Program-made: the position numbers and the translations under genes | From: Channallabes apus | Taxonomy: Eukaryota > Chordata > Actinopteri > Siluriformes > Clariidae | Assembly (NCBI GenBank): GCA_030522415.1 | Contig: CM060104.1 | Location: forward strand, 23,580,825-23,644,824 | Reading direction: 5' to 3' | Length of the DNA: 64,000 nt | Shown here: positions 43,621-56,233 of the stretch, one piece after another | Numbering within the stretch: position 1 is the stretch's first letter | Layout: every line of letters begins with the position of its first letter | The notes under the pieces: model-generated | Databases searched by the model: none | Seen by the model: the letters and a program-made list of their open reading frames with translations, nothing else | Told to the model about the DNA's origin: nothing

Positions 43621-44566
43621 AATACTATGTAAATCAATGATTACAGGTTTTCAGCATTCTACAAAATATCATCTTTAGTGTTTATCAGAAGAAAAAAAGA
43701 ACAGCCTGGACAATATTGATGTCAAACAAATATGCCAGCAATTTATTTTTGTTAACGAGAGGCGAAGGCATGTTTTTGTCTCCTTCATATAGGAGCAATA
43801 TGCATTGAGCTGTTGTGTGGTACTCTACCTAGTAGTTCATGTTTAGCTGTAATCTACTTTTATATATATACAGATGATTGAGATGTTTCATTTGCACTAG
43901 GGCTCAATAAAGAATAGTTTTTATTTTATTAAAGACTATCTTTTTGTCAGTTATGAAACATTCCTTTAACTTTACACTATTCCTTAATTTAACTTAATGA
44001 ATTGCATTTCGAGTGGATTAATACAGATGTCGCCCTTAAAACCCTGCGTGTTTTCCCGCGGGATGCCGCAATTTAGCGCGCGGCGTGCCGCGTCTTGCCG
44101 GAGGCAACATTCGGGAATTTTAAATAAATGTGTTGCGCTTCACTGAATATCCGCCAGATGGCGCATGGAAGGACTTTATCTAAAAGCCGGACCAAGTACA
44201 ACAATGAATGTAAGGACGCGGATGAACAGTGCTGAAGCGAACATGAATTTTATTTTGTTTTATAATAGATCTTTCATGATGAATGAGTGTATATGTGCCT
44301 CACATTATCAAACACAGGCAAAGGAGACAGAAATTATTGAGGGATCCACTGAAAAAAGTAAACCTAGTTTAATGTGTTTTTTTTTCTCATTCCATTAGTA
44401 AAAAAAATAATTTGCTCTTTTTAACTGAAGTGTCTAATTTATGCTTATGGGTGTATCTTTTTTTTTTTTTTTTTTTTTTAGTATAATGCTGTTTACAGCA
44501 GGAAACCAAAGTGAAATATTTCATTTTGATCAAGGTACTCTTATTAGGTTGAGTGTGATTTGCGCA
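43621..44566. other. Interior sequence with GC-rich block
   Basis: 44,020-44,165 is a GC-rich block (CCGCGGGATGCCGCAATTTAGCGCGCGGCGTGCCGCG split by short repeats of GCCGC). It recurs inverted at 57,750-57,895 and ends in a GCGCCATCTGGCGG-type motif. The flanking sequence is AT-rich. The ORF at 44,165 has no recognisable content. Confidence 0.55.
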
Positions 44567-44580
44567 TGCGCAGTCTTTAG
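44565..44580 (+). promoter_or_regulatory. NRF1-like promoter motif
   Basis: TTGCGCATGCGCAG is a perfect NRF1-type palindrome, about 220 bp upstream of a candidate first coding exon. NRF1 sites mark many CpG-type promoters. The same motif class recurs in the three promoter-exon modules at 54.8, 55.6 and 58.2 kb. Confidence 0.5.
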
Positions 44581-44788
44581 ACCATAGTTTTGCCGGTATA
44601 ATTTTATTTCCGCCTCAAACCGGAGCATGACGTTGAAACAAGTAAGGAAGGATATCAGAACCTGTATTTCAGTTACTGTTAGTTAAAGCCCCTGATTAAA
44701 CTTAAATCTAATCCATTCACAAAGGACATTTCTGCTTCAAACCGTGTCTCATGACCTCATGACGCAGCATTTTCACGGACTGAATCAC

Positions 44789-44828
44789 ATGCGGGTGGAG
44801 ATTCTCAAAGAAAACTCCTTTAAACCAG
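44789..44828 (+). CDS. Candidate first coding exon of embedded gene
   Basis: The ATG at 44,789 starts MRVEILKENSFKP plus one base and is followed by the consensus donor GGTAAGAAA. It is the right size and style for the short first exon of SAMD3-like fish genes, from memory. Support is modest. Confidence 0.35.
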
Positions 44829-45245
44829 GTAAGAAAGCAAACTCATGTCATTTCTATGTTAAATGTATCTCTTCTATGAGCAAATTCATGATTTATGTCA
44901 GGAACAACTACTTTGTAGATTGAGTTTTGTGTCCGTGTTTGCTACTGTAGCTAAAACCACCTATATTACCTGCATTAGCTAACTAACGTGGTGATTTTCA
45001 AAAACACCGGAGTTTATACAGTAAGTCAGCGGCGCCGAAGAAAATAATTATATTTAAGTACCGTTGGTTAACGATGTAAAAATTAATAGGAAAGTGACGT
45101 AAACATAGAACAAGCTAATTTGGAGTGAGTGCTGTTTGTAGTGTACTGCTTTCTATACTTTATACATACTGTAATTAAGATTTGCTAACATAAGAACTTG
45201 AGCCAGTCCAATTTTTGTTTTTACCTTTTTTTTTTTTTTTTAAAG

Positions 45246-45410
45246 ATCAGTAATGAGTTTCTGAGAATTATATCTGCTCCACTTCAAGCAAGATTACTGG
45301 TTTCCTTGGACAAGCAACACTACAAACTAATTGAGATCATCAGAAACTAGGGAGGAACCCGTCAGAGAGAAGACCAGAGATATAATCTTCATCTTCAAGT
45401 TCTTGATCTG
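45246..45410 (+). pseudogene. Embedded SAM-like gene exon
   Basis: After a polypyrimidine tract and TAAAG, the frame reads ISNEFLRIISAPLQARLLV, continues SLDKQHYKLIEIIRN, then a TAG at 45,348-45,350 followed by GG. A GTATGT donor closes the exon at 45,410. The pattern EF-x-RI...LD...GG resembles a mid-protein segment of teleost SAMD3-like proteins, the same family suggested for the palindrome exons. One stop makes it a pseudo-exon. Confidence 0.4.
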
Positions 45411-45421
45411 GTATGTATGGT

Positions 45422-46200
45422 ACGGTTCAGGACCAGGGAGGGAGCCGGAGACAGCAGAACAAAGAGATGATATTGCACAGCACCAGCACAGGGAGCACAG
45501 TTTTTAGTTTAGATCTCATGTTTACATTTTATTGTATGTTGATGGCTTGACTGTAAACAACAAACAATGCAATAAATGTATAAAAATATATATATATTTA
45601 TTGTCTCTTTCCAGGACCAGGCATATCGTTCAATTATTTTTTGGCCAAATAGGCAGTCGTAACAAGAGGTGAGGGCGCGCGCGTCATCACATGTGCTTAG
45701 CCGACTCTGCGTTCACCGTAAACTTCAATATACATAGACGTTTATATTTTTGTTTATTTGTATATGTATGTTATTAATTATACTTTTTTAGAGATTGTAT
45801 GTGCGTGCATGGAGAGTTTTTAGTTTAGATCTCATGTTAGATCTCATGTTAGATCTCATGTTAGATCTCATGTTTACATTTTATTGTATGTTGATGGCTT
45901 GACTGTAAACAACAAACAATGCAATAAATGTATAAAAATATATATATATTTATTGTCTCTTTCCAGGACCAGGCATATCGTTCAATTATTTTTTGGCCAA
46001 ATAGGCAGTCGTAACAAGAGGTGAGGGCGCGCGCGTCATCACATGTGCTTAGCCGACTCTGCGTTCACCGTAAACTTCAATATACATAGACGTTTATATT
46101 TTTGTTTATTTGTATATGTATGTTATTAATTTTACTTTTTTAGAGATTGTATGTGCGTGCACGGAGAGTATGTGTTGATAAGTTTATGTGGATAAGTTGA
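45422..46200 (+). repeat. Terminal-exon copy and tandem duplication
   Basis: Begins with CAG and the acidic exon also seen at 32,300 (REPETAEQRDD), here shifted by an extra CA. Then a segment of about 365 bp (TTTTAGTTTAGATCTCATG to GCATGGAGAG) occurs twice in tandem, about 45,500-45,818 and 45,819-46,165. At the junction the 12-mer AGATCTCATGTT is repeated four times. Confidence 0.75.
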
Positions 46201-47286
46201 TAAGTGTATCAGAAAGCATTAAAATGTTCATTTGAATTAAAATGACACACACACGTCTGTGTATACAGTATATCAATTACATATATATCAATTTCATTAG
46301 TTCGTTCATTCTATTTGAAGCTTCGGATGTTTTTTTTTTTTGGTTTGGTTAGATTAGTTCTGAACTCGCTTCCGTGAAACTATCGCTAAAACAATGTACT
46401 GAGCCCTCCTGAGGATATAAAGCTTTATTATTGTGTTTGAATAAATATTCAGATCTACCACAGCAGGTAATAAACTATGGTGTGTCATAACCGAAGCAAA
46501 CACCACGATTATGCCTCGTTTCGTTCGACGGGAACGTGGTTCACTTGGCCGCGGTGTATTATAAACCTGTGGAATGTTTCACTGTTTATGCTCACATAAG
46601 AGTAACAAAAGCTCAATGAGGACTAAACCAATGATTTCGGTAACTCCACTGAGTGTAACATCTGCATAGTGACACTGAACATCTTCACTTTTCCGTTTAC
46701 CTCTGAAAAAAAAGCTGTATTTTGTTTGTTTATATTTAGAGTTTTTATAACAGTAGAACAAGTACCCGCACACACATAGACACACACACACATAGACACA
46801 CACACACACACACAGACACACACATTCCCCTGAGCCCTCGGGAAACATCCAATCACTGTCGGTATACAAATGAGTCAAGACGTAGCCTAACGTGGTGTCG
46901 TGTCGGATTTCAGTGGTCACGGAGTGGGAAGACTTTGAAGAAGCTGCAGTGACAGTGAACAGCTGAACAACTTCACTTTTCCGTTTACCTCTGAGGGAAA
47001 AAAGCTGTATTTTGTTTGTTTATATCTAGAATTTTTATAGTAGTAAGAGAGAGTTATAGTTTGGTCTGTACTGTTGTTCGCACCCTTGTAGAGAATAAAT
47101 AAATGAATAACACCTTCATATCCCCTCTCAAGAGTGTCATAGTCCATTGTTAGTTTTAATGATCTGGCTGAAACTAATTATCACTACATAAGTACCCTAA
47201 CACCATTGATCATGAGTCTCAGCTGAACCTAATTCTATACTTGTAACAGAAAATGTAGATGCAGATTCCAAATGTGTATTTATATA

Positions 47287-47348
<62 letters not shown>

Positions 47349-47476
47349 GTGTGTGTGTGTGTGTGTGTGTGTAGGCTCTACGCAGGGGCAAGAGAGGGCA
47401 GCGCACCCTTAAATGTCTGCACATGTTAATATATTCCTAAAATGTATGTATTACAAGTTGATGAACTGATCTGCGG
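46201..47476 (-). repeat. Module B, copy 2
   Basis: Minus-strand copy of the module seen at 2040-3103, extended at its 3' side with sequence that matches 57,230-57,420 inverted. Contains a TAGA run (47,288-47,347) and a TG run. It is the inverted partner of the copy at 56,055-57,420. Confidence 0.78.
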
Positions 47477-47930
47477 TAGCGATGACGTCACAGTCCGACA
47501 GCTTTAGAATGATGTTTGATCAGGTCTACTGTATATTCTGAACATAGAACTGCAAAATTTCTGATACAGTACTTTGGGGGAAACAAAGACTTAAACTGTT
47601 AAGTAATAACATTATTTATAACAAATATGTAATAGTTTTGATATTTGAAAATTTTTTATTTTAATGTAAAAGGACTATAGATAGAGACTTATAAGCAGCT
47701 GGTGTATCCGGGTTGTTTAATGAACTTTAAGCAAAAAGACAACATGTATTCATCTGTTTTATATAAATTACTGTTTTAACTTTGACTAGTTTTGGAAGAA
47801 TAAATTGAATTGTTAAAGTCATGTTTTGCGTGTTTTAATTTTGGGGGATTGTTTGGGTATTTAAAAATTGTTTAGTTGAACCAACAACTTCAATGGGCAA
47901 AAAATGGGACATAACTTTGTTTTAAATAGT
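47477..47930 (+). repeat. Segment shared with second TA element (63,606-64,000)
   Basis: From GATGACGTCACAGTCCGAC to GTTGAACCAACAACTTCAATG the sequence matches 63,606-64,000 with small differences, including a GAATAAAT poly(A)-like signal near 47,800. In the 63-kb copy this is the 3' part of a gene-like exon. Here the 5' half of the exon is missing. Confidence 0.85.
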
Positions 47931-49289
47931 CAAAGAGTTGGGCTGAAAATAATAATAATAATTATTGATCATAGAAACAAATGAAACCAGTTAAACACTT
48001 GATTATATGTATTTGTGTTTGTGATTGTGACCCATAATAATTTTTTCTCAGTATAAATAAATGTTTTGGGTTTTAAGAACTCCAAAAGAGCAACGACAAA
48101 CTTGGTATTCTCCATTGAGGTTTCTCACCTTCCACTCCTGGTGTTAATTGCTCTGTGTGTGCGTGTGTGTTTTTGGCGGGGGGATGGGTGTGTGTGTGTT
48201 TTCGGCTGTTCAGCAGTTCTAAACACAAGCACAGTTTTTGTCCTTAACTAAAATACTTCAATACGTTAATAATGAATTTATTTTGTTGAATAAGGTAATA
48301 AGCGATATTTAAACCAAACCAGTAAGTTAAGTAAGTGTTCCATACATTAAAGTACTGTGTATAACCAAGTGCCCTAGCAAACACAGTTACAGTACAGTTT
48401 ACAGTACAAACAGAGTGTGTGCGCTGGGGGGATTGGAAGGTGAGTGAGAATACTCATTTACAAGACAAAAGACGGTCAGAGGCAGCGCCGTTCTAGACCA
48501 GACAACACGGGGTGGGGGGAGGGGGGCATCATGTTCGAGCACTGTTTTTACCTGGCCTTACTGTATAGTAACAGTATTGTATTTGCTGAATTGTGTTGAG
48601 GCACGCAAACCCCCAGACCACAATAATATATAATTATATAATAAAATATCCTTAATCCAGATTTTATCAATGACATAACATTTATCTAAGCTGGATGGTC
48701 AAATTCTCAAAAACGTTTAACCTAAAGTAAGACTTAACACACTATAACTAAAATATTTACAAAACTGAAAGGTTGTCTTATGAATAATAAAAAATACAAA
48801 CTAAATTAAAACAGATGGGCTGTTGAACAGATCATAATATGTTTTATGTTTTCTGATTATAAATGATATATGGGTTGATTTTAGAAAGGCTAAATCAAAT
48901 AGCTAGTTTTGGTAATGTCAGTCCAGTAACTATACTATGTAAAAGTAATTATAATATGAATTAATTAAGGGCAGGACCTAACCTAATGTTAATAATTTAC
49001 ACCATGATAACATTAGTATTCATGTTTTTGTATTTTTGTATTAACATTTTAAATGTTCAAATGAATGTTTCAGAGTATATAATTTGTCGTGTCATCTGTG
49101 ATTGAGACCCATGAGTTGAATTGAAATATTTTTTATAGGTAGTAAGCCAGGTTTTAGTAACCTGCTTTAGTAATGGGCTCTAAAAGACAATGGAACATTA
49201 CAGAACGTGCGAGTTGACGCCCATGCACAGATTAAAATGTTCATTTGAATTAAAATGACACACGCATGTCTGTGTGTGTATATATATAT
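47931..49289. other. AT-rich interior, no gene recognised
   Basis: No ORF with recognisable content and no clear repeat. A G-run (GGGGTGGGGGGAGGGGGG) lies near 48,510. Short TG runs are at about 48,150-48,200. Confidence 0.5.
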
Positions 49290-49555
49290 ATACCCTAAAA
49301 AATGCTGGGTTGAAAACAATCTGGGTTGTTTTTAACCCAGCTGCTGGGTAAATATAGGACTAACTAAATGCTGGGTTAATTTAACCCAGCAAGATGGGTT
49401 AAATATTCAATCCAAATGCTAGGTCATATTTAACTATAATTCTGGGTTAATTCTACCACATAAATGGTTCAAATGTTCTACCCATATGTTTGGGGTTTGT
49501 TGGTTCATTTTAACTGGAATGTTGGGTTAATTCTACCTCACAAATAGATTATTAT
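49290..49555. repeat. Array of GGGTTAAT...TTAACCC palindromic units
   Basis: Repeated imperfect units such as ATGCTGGGTTAATTTAACCC, GCTGGGTAAATAT and TCTGGGTTAATTCTACC, alternating in orientation. This resembles a dispersed fish non-autonomous repeat built from short palindromes. Confidence 0.65.
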
Positions 49556-49867
49556 TATTTTCATGTTTTACAGTGAATCTGTAAAAAAAACACCCATGTC
49601 TATTAAACAGTTAAATTATTTTGATATACTTGCCTATTACAAAAAAACATACATATATGCAATAAACACCATCCTATTACATGTTCTTAGAAAAAAATAT
49701 TTATTTTTCAAAAGCACAAGAACAGATAATCAACAGCGACATCATTACTATACTATCATTGATAAGGGCGGGATGGAGTAATTGCACAAATAGACTGAGG
49801 CAGCTTCTACAGAGCAGGATCTCTCTGTGACTTCAGATATCTTTTCTGAAGAACAAAACTATCCAGC

Positions 49868-50849
49868 TATTTTTTTTTTGGTTTGGTTAGATTAGTTCTG
49901 AACTCGCTTCCGTGAAACTATCGCTAAAACAACGTACTGAGCCCTCCTGAGGATATAAAGCTTTATTATTGTGTTTGAATAAATATTCAGATCTACCACA
50001 GCAGGTAATAAACTATGGTGTGTCATAAGCGAAGCAAACACCACGATTATGCCTCGTTTCGTTCGACGGGAACGTGGTTCACTTGGCCGCGGTGTATTAT
50101 AAACCTGTGGAATGTTTCACTGTTTATGCTCACATAAGAGGAACAAAAGCTCAATGAGGACTAAACCAATGATTTCGGTAACTCCACTGAGTGTAACATC
50201 TGCATAGTGACACTGAACATCACTTTTCCGTTTACCTCTGAAAAAAAAGCTGTATTTTGTTTGTTTATATTTAGAGTTTTTATAACAGTAGAACAAGTAC
50301 CCGCACACACATAGACACACACACACATAGACACACACACACACACACACACAGACACACACACTCCCCTGAGCCCTCGGGAAACATCCAATCACTGTCG
50401 GTATACAAATGAGTCAAGACGTAGCCTAACGTGGTGTCGTGTCGGATTTCAGTGGTCACGGAGTGGGAAGACTTTGAAGAAGCTGCAGTGACAGTGAACA
50501 GCTGAACAACTTCACTTTTCCGTTTACCTCTGAGGAAAAAAAGCTGTATTTTGTTTGTTTATATCTAGAATTTTTATAGTAGTAAGAGAGAGTTATAGTT
50601 TGGTCTGTACTGTTGTTCGCACCCTTGTAGAGAATAAATAAATGAATAACACCTTCATATCCCCTCTCAAGAGTGTCATAGTCCATTGTTAGTTTTAATG
50701 ATCTGGCTGAAACTAATTATCACTACATAAGTACCCTAACACCATTGATCATGAGTCTCAGCTGAACCTAATTCTATACTTGTAACAGAAAATGTAGATG
50801 CAGATTCCAAATGTGTATTTATATAATAGATAGATAGATAGATAGATAG

Positions 50850-50887
<38 letters not shown>

Positions 50888-50985
50888 GCTCTACGCAGGG
50901 GCAAGAGAGGGCAGCGCACCCTTAAATGTCTGCACATGTTAATATATTCCTAAAATGTATATATTACAAGTTGATAAACTGATCT
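49868..50985 (-). repeat. Module B, copy 3
   Basis: A direct repeat of the 46.3-47.47 kb copy (same strand, 3.5 kb apart), very similar, with a shorter TAGA run and a longer TG run. The sequence between the two copies is unrelated to the module. Confidence 0.8.
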
Positions 50986-51615
50986 GCGGTAGCGGAAAAA
51001 TCCGCTGAAATAGGACAGGCACACGCGCGCGCACACACACACATACACACGCGCGCGCGCACACACACACACACACAGACACACCTCCCTTGAGCCCTGC
51101 GTCTGTCGGATTTCAGCGGTCACGGAAAGACTTTGAAGCAGTTTATATATGAATCTAAGCTTGAACTTATCAGCATTGTAAATATATAATACTTTTCAAA
51201 TAAAATCGCTATTACTTTGACCCTGAAGTTTAGTTTAGCACACACAAAAAACAGAAAAGTCATTTCTGGTAAATCAACGGAATGTGTAGTTTATTTACAG
51301 TAATTCATTAAAAAATGAATATACATTGTACAGTACACGGTAAACACGGGAAAGATTACAAAATGAAAAAACAAACAGTGTCTACTTTATAAACAGCTTA
51401 GTATGTGCGTCGAGATGCTGAAATCCCTTGCATGTTTTTGCTTCCAAGTGGAGAAATATTTGACCGATAGCCTAGAACAAAAGATCTATAGGTGTGATCA
51501 CAACCCCCTCCGACCGACCGTGCCATCAATCACTGACCACCTCAGAAGTTCCCTCCAATGTATGGCTGCAATACTTGTTTTGCAAGTATTTTTAACACCA
51601 TTCAAAGGCTTCAAA
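50986..51615 (+). repeat. Module A copy with CA/CG runs
   Basis: Matches the 1-830 region: CGGAAAAATCCGCTG, CA-rich run with CGCGCG, CTCCCTTGAGCCC, then GGACGTT-free sequence to TTTAACACCATTCAAAGGC. It then joins, at about 51,612, the CAAAGGGGCAGTTATCGG sequence that follows the 34.3-kb hairpin. Confidence 0.7.
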
Positions 51616-51829
51616 GGGGCAGTTATCGGCTATGACACGTTGAAGGAGAACTTAATAGTTCTCAAAAATAGTGTAAATGTCTGCAACAATCACTAACCAG
51701 TAAAATGTTTTTTTTTGTAATTAAACACGAAAATATTAATTATATTTCCATATATATACATACACACACACACACACAAGGGCGTAGGTTTGCTACCTAT
51801 GACTCCAACTAATACCCCATCCCCCAATG

Positions 51830-52600
51830 CCCTTTTTTCCCCAATATCTTATTTTGTATTCAACAAAATAAAGAAAATCATTAAAGTTTGGAACCACTTA
51901 AGGAGTAAATAGTGAGTAAAGTTTTTTTGGGGGTGAACAATGGCTTTGACCCTAACTCTTCCCCTCTGACTGCACTAGGACCGGACAGCATTGCCACCTG
52001 ATGAAATAGCGTGACAAAAAAGTGAAATGTCAGTTCAAAACTTTTGCCAAAAACACTAATGAATCACTTACATCCTCAGCCTATCACTCCTCATAATGCT
52101 AAATATTAGTATAATCAACATGTATAATACACGCACACATATTATATGTTATATACTGTATAATCAACATTCAGATTGACCTCCTGTGAACTCGCCTCTT
52201 CACCTGAACTACAACATGGCTGATCTGCTTCTGTCCCCTAATTGAAAAACATTGAGGGATTCCTTATGAGCATGGACAGAGAATGCCTCAGCCTATTATT
52301 GGTAACAATGTTAAATCTCAGGACAACTACAGTGGCTTGCAAAAGTATTCGCCCCCGTGAACTTTTCCACATTTTGTCACATTACAGCCACAAACATGAA
52401 TCAATTTTATTGGAATTCCACGTGAAAGACCAATACAAAGTGGTGTACACGCGAGAAGTGGAACGAAAATCATACATGATTTCAAACATTTTTTTTTTTA
52501 CAAATAAATAACTGAAAAGTGAGGTGTGTGTAATTATTCAGCCCCCTTTGGTCTGAGTGCAGTCAGTTGGCCATAGACATTGCCTGATGAATCCACTCAT
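51830..52600 (+). repeat. Module C, second copy, with Tc1-like 5' end
   Basis: Inverted partner of 42,770-43,620. At 52,330 a TA-CAGTGGCTTGCAAAAG end begins a Tc1-like element of a third family. It is cut near 52,590 before any coding sequence. Confidence 0.78.
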
Positions 52601-52739
52601 ACACCACAGTCTCCTATTTCTCCGTGCGCGCGCTGCAGCCTGTGAATGAATACACGCAGCGGAGGTTTTACATATTTAAAACGTAAAATGGTGTCTCCAT
52701 CATAAATAGCCCTGAATTAACTATATATATATATATATA

Positions 52740-54450
52740 CACGTTTTGTGAGATTTTCCCTTACTTGGTTTTATCAATTTATATTACTCCCTATAATAAT
52801 GTAAACATTGCTAATTTATGTTTTGGAAAGAAACTTAAGTAATTATTTCATCTATATCTTTCATAAATCACACAACTAAAATATAATTAAACAGTTTATT
52901 CACCAACATTACCAAATATTTGTGACATTCACAGTCTAGATCCAAGTTGTCTTTTTAATAAAAGTGCGTTCAGCTAAATTTTGCATCCATAGAAAAAAAC
53001 TGCACGGCACCAGGGCCTGAAATACTTGTTTTAAACAAAATTGTGTAAAATAATAAATAAATAAAATACAGCATTCATTTAGAAATAAAATGCAGCAGAA
53101 AATACTTTAAACAAACTGTAGAATAAACGTTAAAACGTAATAGCCCTCTGAAGCAGTGAAGTTGCAACTTTCAAATCAGCACTCTGGACTAGTGCACTTA
53201 AAAGTATGCCATTGAAACCTTAATGCATGAAAACATTTTAAGCTGAACATGTAAACACAACATGTAAACACTTGTAGTCAAGCCAAATCAAATGTTTTAA
53301 GATGATAACTTCATCTTTAAAGCTTGCACTTTTGGTGATAGCTTAATCCCATCAAGTTCTAGAAGAACTTTCTGAAAATAGCCTCTCCTTCAAGGATTAT
53401 GGATACACCAACCGGTTCTTCCCCTTCAACAGCACGGACGACAAGGATTTTAAGAAGGTGTCACTTCGTCTGTCGCCCTGCATAAAATTTACAAGAAAAT
53501 AAATAATTTATTTTGAGAAGCAAAAAAAATCTGAATTGCTTCAACCTGTGCTGAATTCATTGAGAAAAAAATAATAATAAAAATAAATGATAATAAAAAA
53601 ATGACCATCACTTCATATACTTCATATTGTTAAACTTGGGTTAAATTGCTTTATCTTGCATCAGTAAAACATGGCATGAGATGGCTTTACAGTGTCAGGA
53701 AATCCTATGATGAATGCTGAGTTTGTATTTAAAAGGGTTAGTCCAAACATGAAAATTCGTTCAATAATTACTCATATTTATATATTCATTTGCATTTATA
53801 TGCTTCTGTCCAATACAACAAACACTATATTCAAGGTATTAATAAACTGTATAATTAATAAGAAAACAATGCTTTACCAGGCAATCATCAAAGAGATCCT
53901 CTTCAGATTCACGTCTCATCCTTACGCTTTGTTTCTGTGAAAATATTTACATTGTATCATTACATAATCTTTTATTCGTACAACTACATTTAGGCCTTTA
54001 TCCAAAGCAAATTACAAAAGAGGAAGGCATCAAGCATGTCAAGCAGTGCTACTAACACAAAGTTTCTGACACCGTTAGAAACAGATATTTGCATTTCTGC
54101 TTTAATATCCGTGTTATTTATTGGTGACTTTGACGGTTGTCTGTTACAATATTTTTCTTAAATATTCACCATTCAAATAATTGTTTTATGTAGATAAGTT
54201 ACAGCAGAATTCGTAGAAAACAGACAAAATAATGTATTTAGTCTTTCTAAATACCAGAATTGATTTTTATTTTGTTTTACTGTTCAAAAGTAGCAGTTAT
54301 TCTTCAATGAATGTTTTCTATAATGAGGATTAACGTCTGCTTTGGAAGAGAGGTCAAATAAACAAATGTTCACAATGGGGAAAAAAAGTTAAATAAAATG
54401 CCTTTATTTCACTTCAGAGACCTATGAAAAAATTAATTCTAGTAAGTATA
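52740..54450 (+). repeat. Third copy of palindrome arm with Tc1 empty site
   Basis: Same orientation as the left arm and loop (35,645-37,573 plus 39,198-39,351), with several deletions. At 54,298-54,299 a single TA stands where copy 2 of Tc1 sits in the palindrome. The 57-nt exon is kept at 53,882-53,938 (minus). The last exon (53,290-53,485, minus) has internal deletions that destroy its frame. Confidence 0.85.
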
Positions 54451-54654
54451 AAACGCCATGGTCAGTTTTTATCCCATATAATGTACACACATTATATGAT
54501 AAAAAAAAGTAGAAAAAAACAATGATCAGTTCTTATTCAGGACGTCCCATACTATATACACACCACATATTAAACTATTTTACTGCAGCATTTTTCAGAT
54601 ATGGGGCATTATTACATTTCAAAGGGGTATAAAGACCCCATTTCTAATAAGTGT

Positions 54655-54850
54655 AAAAGCTAAACTTACCTCGAACACGACAAACTCCAGCTGCAGCCAC
54701 GCCGTGTTGTAACCTCCATGATGATTCCCAACCGACTGATACTGTACACAGCGCGGGCACACACAGCGACTCCAAACACGCATGCGCAGTTTAATGTGCA
54801 CACATTTTCGGCTTCAGTAGACACACAATACTTCAGACTGAAACAGAAAA
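54655..54850 (-). promoter_or_regulatory. Promoter-first-exon module, copy 1
   Basis: Minus strand: ACTGCGCATGCGTG (NRF1-like) then sequence ending GTCGTGTTCGAG before GTAAGTTTAGC, a consensus splice donor. The part before the donor reads LQLEFVVFE in one frame. Copies 2 and 3 are at about 55,495-55,612 and 58,068-58,235. It looks like a duplicated transcription start unit. Confidence 0.5.
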
Positions 54851-55339
54851 AAAACAATGATCAGTTCTTATTCAGGACGTCCCATACTATATACACACCA
54901 CATATGAAACTATTTTACTGCAGGATTTTTCAGATATGGGGCATTCTCTCTGTGTTGTTCATGAAACTACCGTAATCGCTGTAATATGCGCGCGCACTAA
55001 AATCAATCGCGGCTGGCTTGACCGTGTTTTTCTGAACCGCGGCTGGCTTTACCGCAGTAAATTAGAGCTGCTGTCAATACTGTATGAACATATGTACAGG
55101 TTCTTTACTCGTAACTCATTAATAAAGTTCGGCTTCAGAAAAAAAAACGTTTATTGCTAGTGCTCTTTTACCATTTAATGTTTTAACACACACGACTCAG
55201 TTTGTTCAGAAATGGCATCTAACTGGCGAGGCTTTGTCTGAAGACGCCGTTTTCACTCGGGGTGGGGGTAAGAAACACATCTCGGTGTATTAATCCGCGC
55301 GCTCGGTTCGTTATTATTTTATTTATTTATTTATTTACC

Positions 55340-55612
55340 ACAGGACCCATGGGGGCTCCGTAGGTTCAGGTTTTTACACGAAAACGGTGTTTTGTGAATC
55401 TCCACACTATTAAAAACTGAAATTGCTAATTGTACGTCCTGAGATTAAGATGAACATTAATTGGGAGTCATGAAAGCGAGAATCACATCCAAAAAAGAAA
55501 GCTAAACTTACCTCGAACACGACAAACTCCAGCTGCAGCCACACCGTGTTGTAACCTCCGTGATGATTCCCAAACGACTGATACACAGCGCGGGCACAGC
55601 GTCTCCAAACAG
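55340..55612 (-). promoter_or_regulatory. Promoter-first-exon module, copy 2
   Basis: Contains the same donor (GTGTTCGAG then GTAAGTTTAGC) and the following intron-side sequence up to CCACAGGACCC near 55,342. The NRF1-like segment upstream is lost: the module is fused at 55,612 to module A (GCATCTCGACGCACATACT). Confidence 0.5.
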
Positions 55613-56054
55613 CATCTCGACGCACATACTAAGCTGTTTATAAAGTAGACACTGTTTGTTTTTTCATTTTGTAATCTTTCCCGTGTTTACCGTGTACTGT
55701 ACAATGTATATTCATTTTTTAATGAATTACTGTAAATAAACTACACATTCCGTTGATTTACCAGAAATTACTTTTCTGTTTTTTGTATGTGCTAAACTAA
55801 ACTTCAGGGTCAAAGTAATAGCGATTTTATTTGAAAAGTATTATATATTTACAATGCTGATAAGTTCAAGCTTAGATTCATATATAAACTGCTTCAAAGT
55901 CTTTCCGTGACCGCTGAAATCCGACAGACTCAGGGCTCAAGGGAGGTGTGTCTGTGTGTGCGCGCGCGTGTGTATGTGTGTGTGTGCGCGTGCGCTGTAG
56001 CCTGTCCTATTTTCAGCGGATTTTTCCGCTACCGCAGATCAGTTTATCAACTTG
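55613..56054 (-). repeat. Module A copy
   Basis: Inverted match to 50,990-51,430, including GTAATCTTTCCCGTGTTTACCG and the TG/CG run at about 55,950-55,995. Confidence 0.7.
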
Positions 56055-56159
56055 TAATATATACATTTTAGGAATACATTAACATGTGCAGACATTTAAG
56101 GGTGCGCTGCCCTCTCTTGCCCCTGCGTAGAGCCTACACACACACACACACACACACAC

Positions 56160-56233
<74 letters not shown>

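Noticed and set aside
49290..49555. CRISPR-like array
   Set aside because: Units are irregular, palindromic and without distinct spacers, and this is an animal genome. It is a short-palindrome dispersed repeat.
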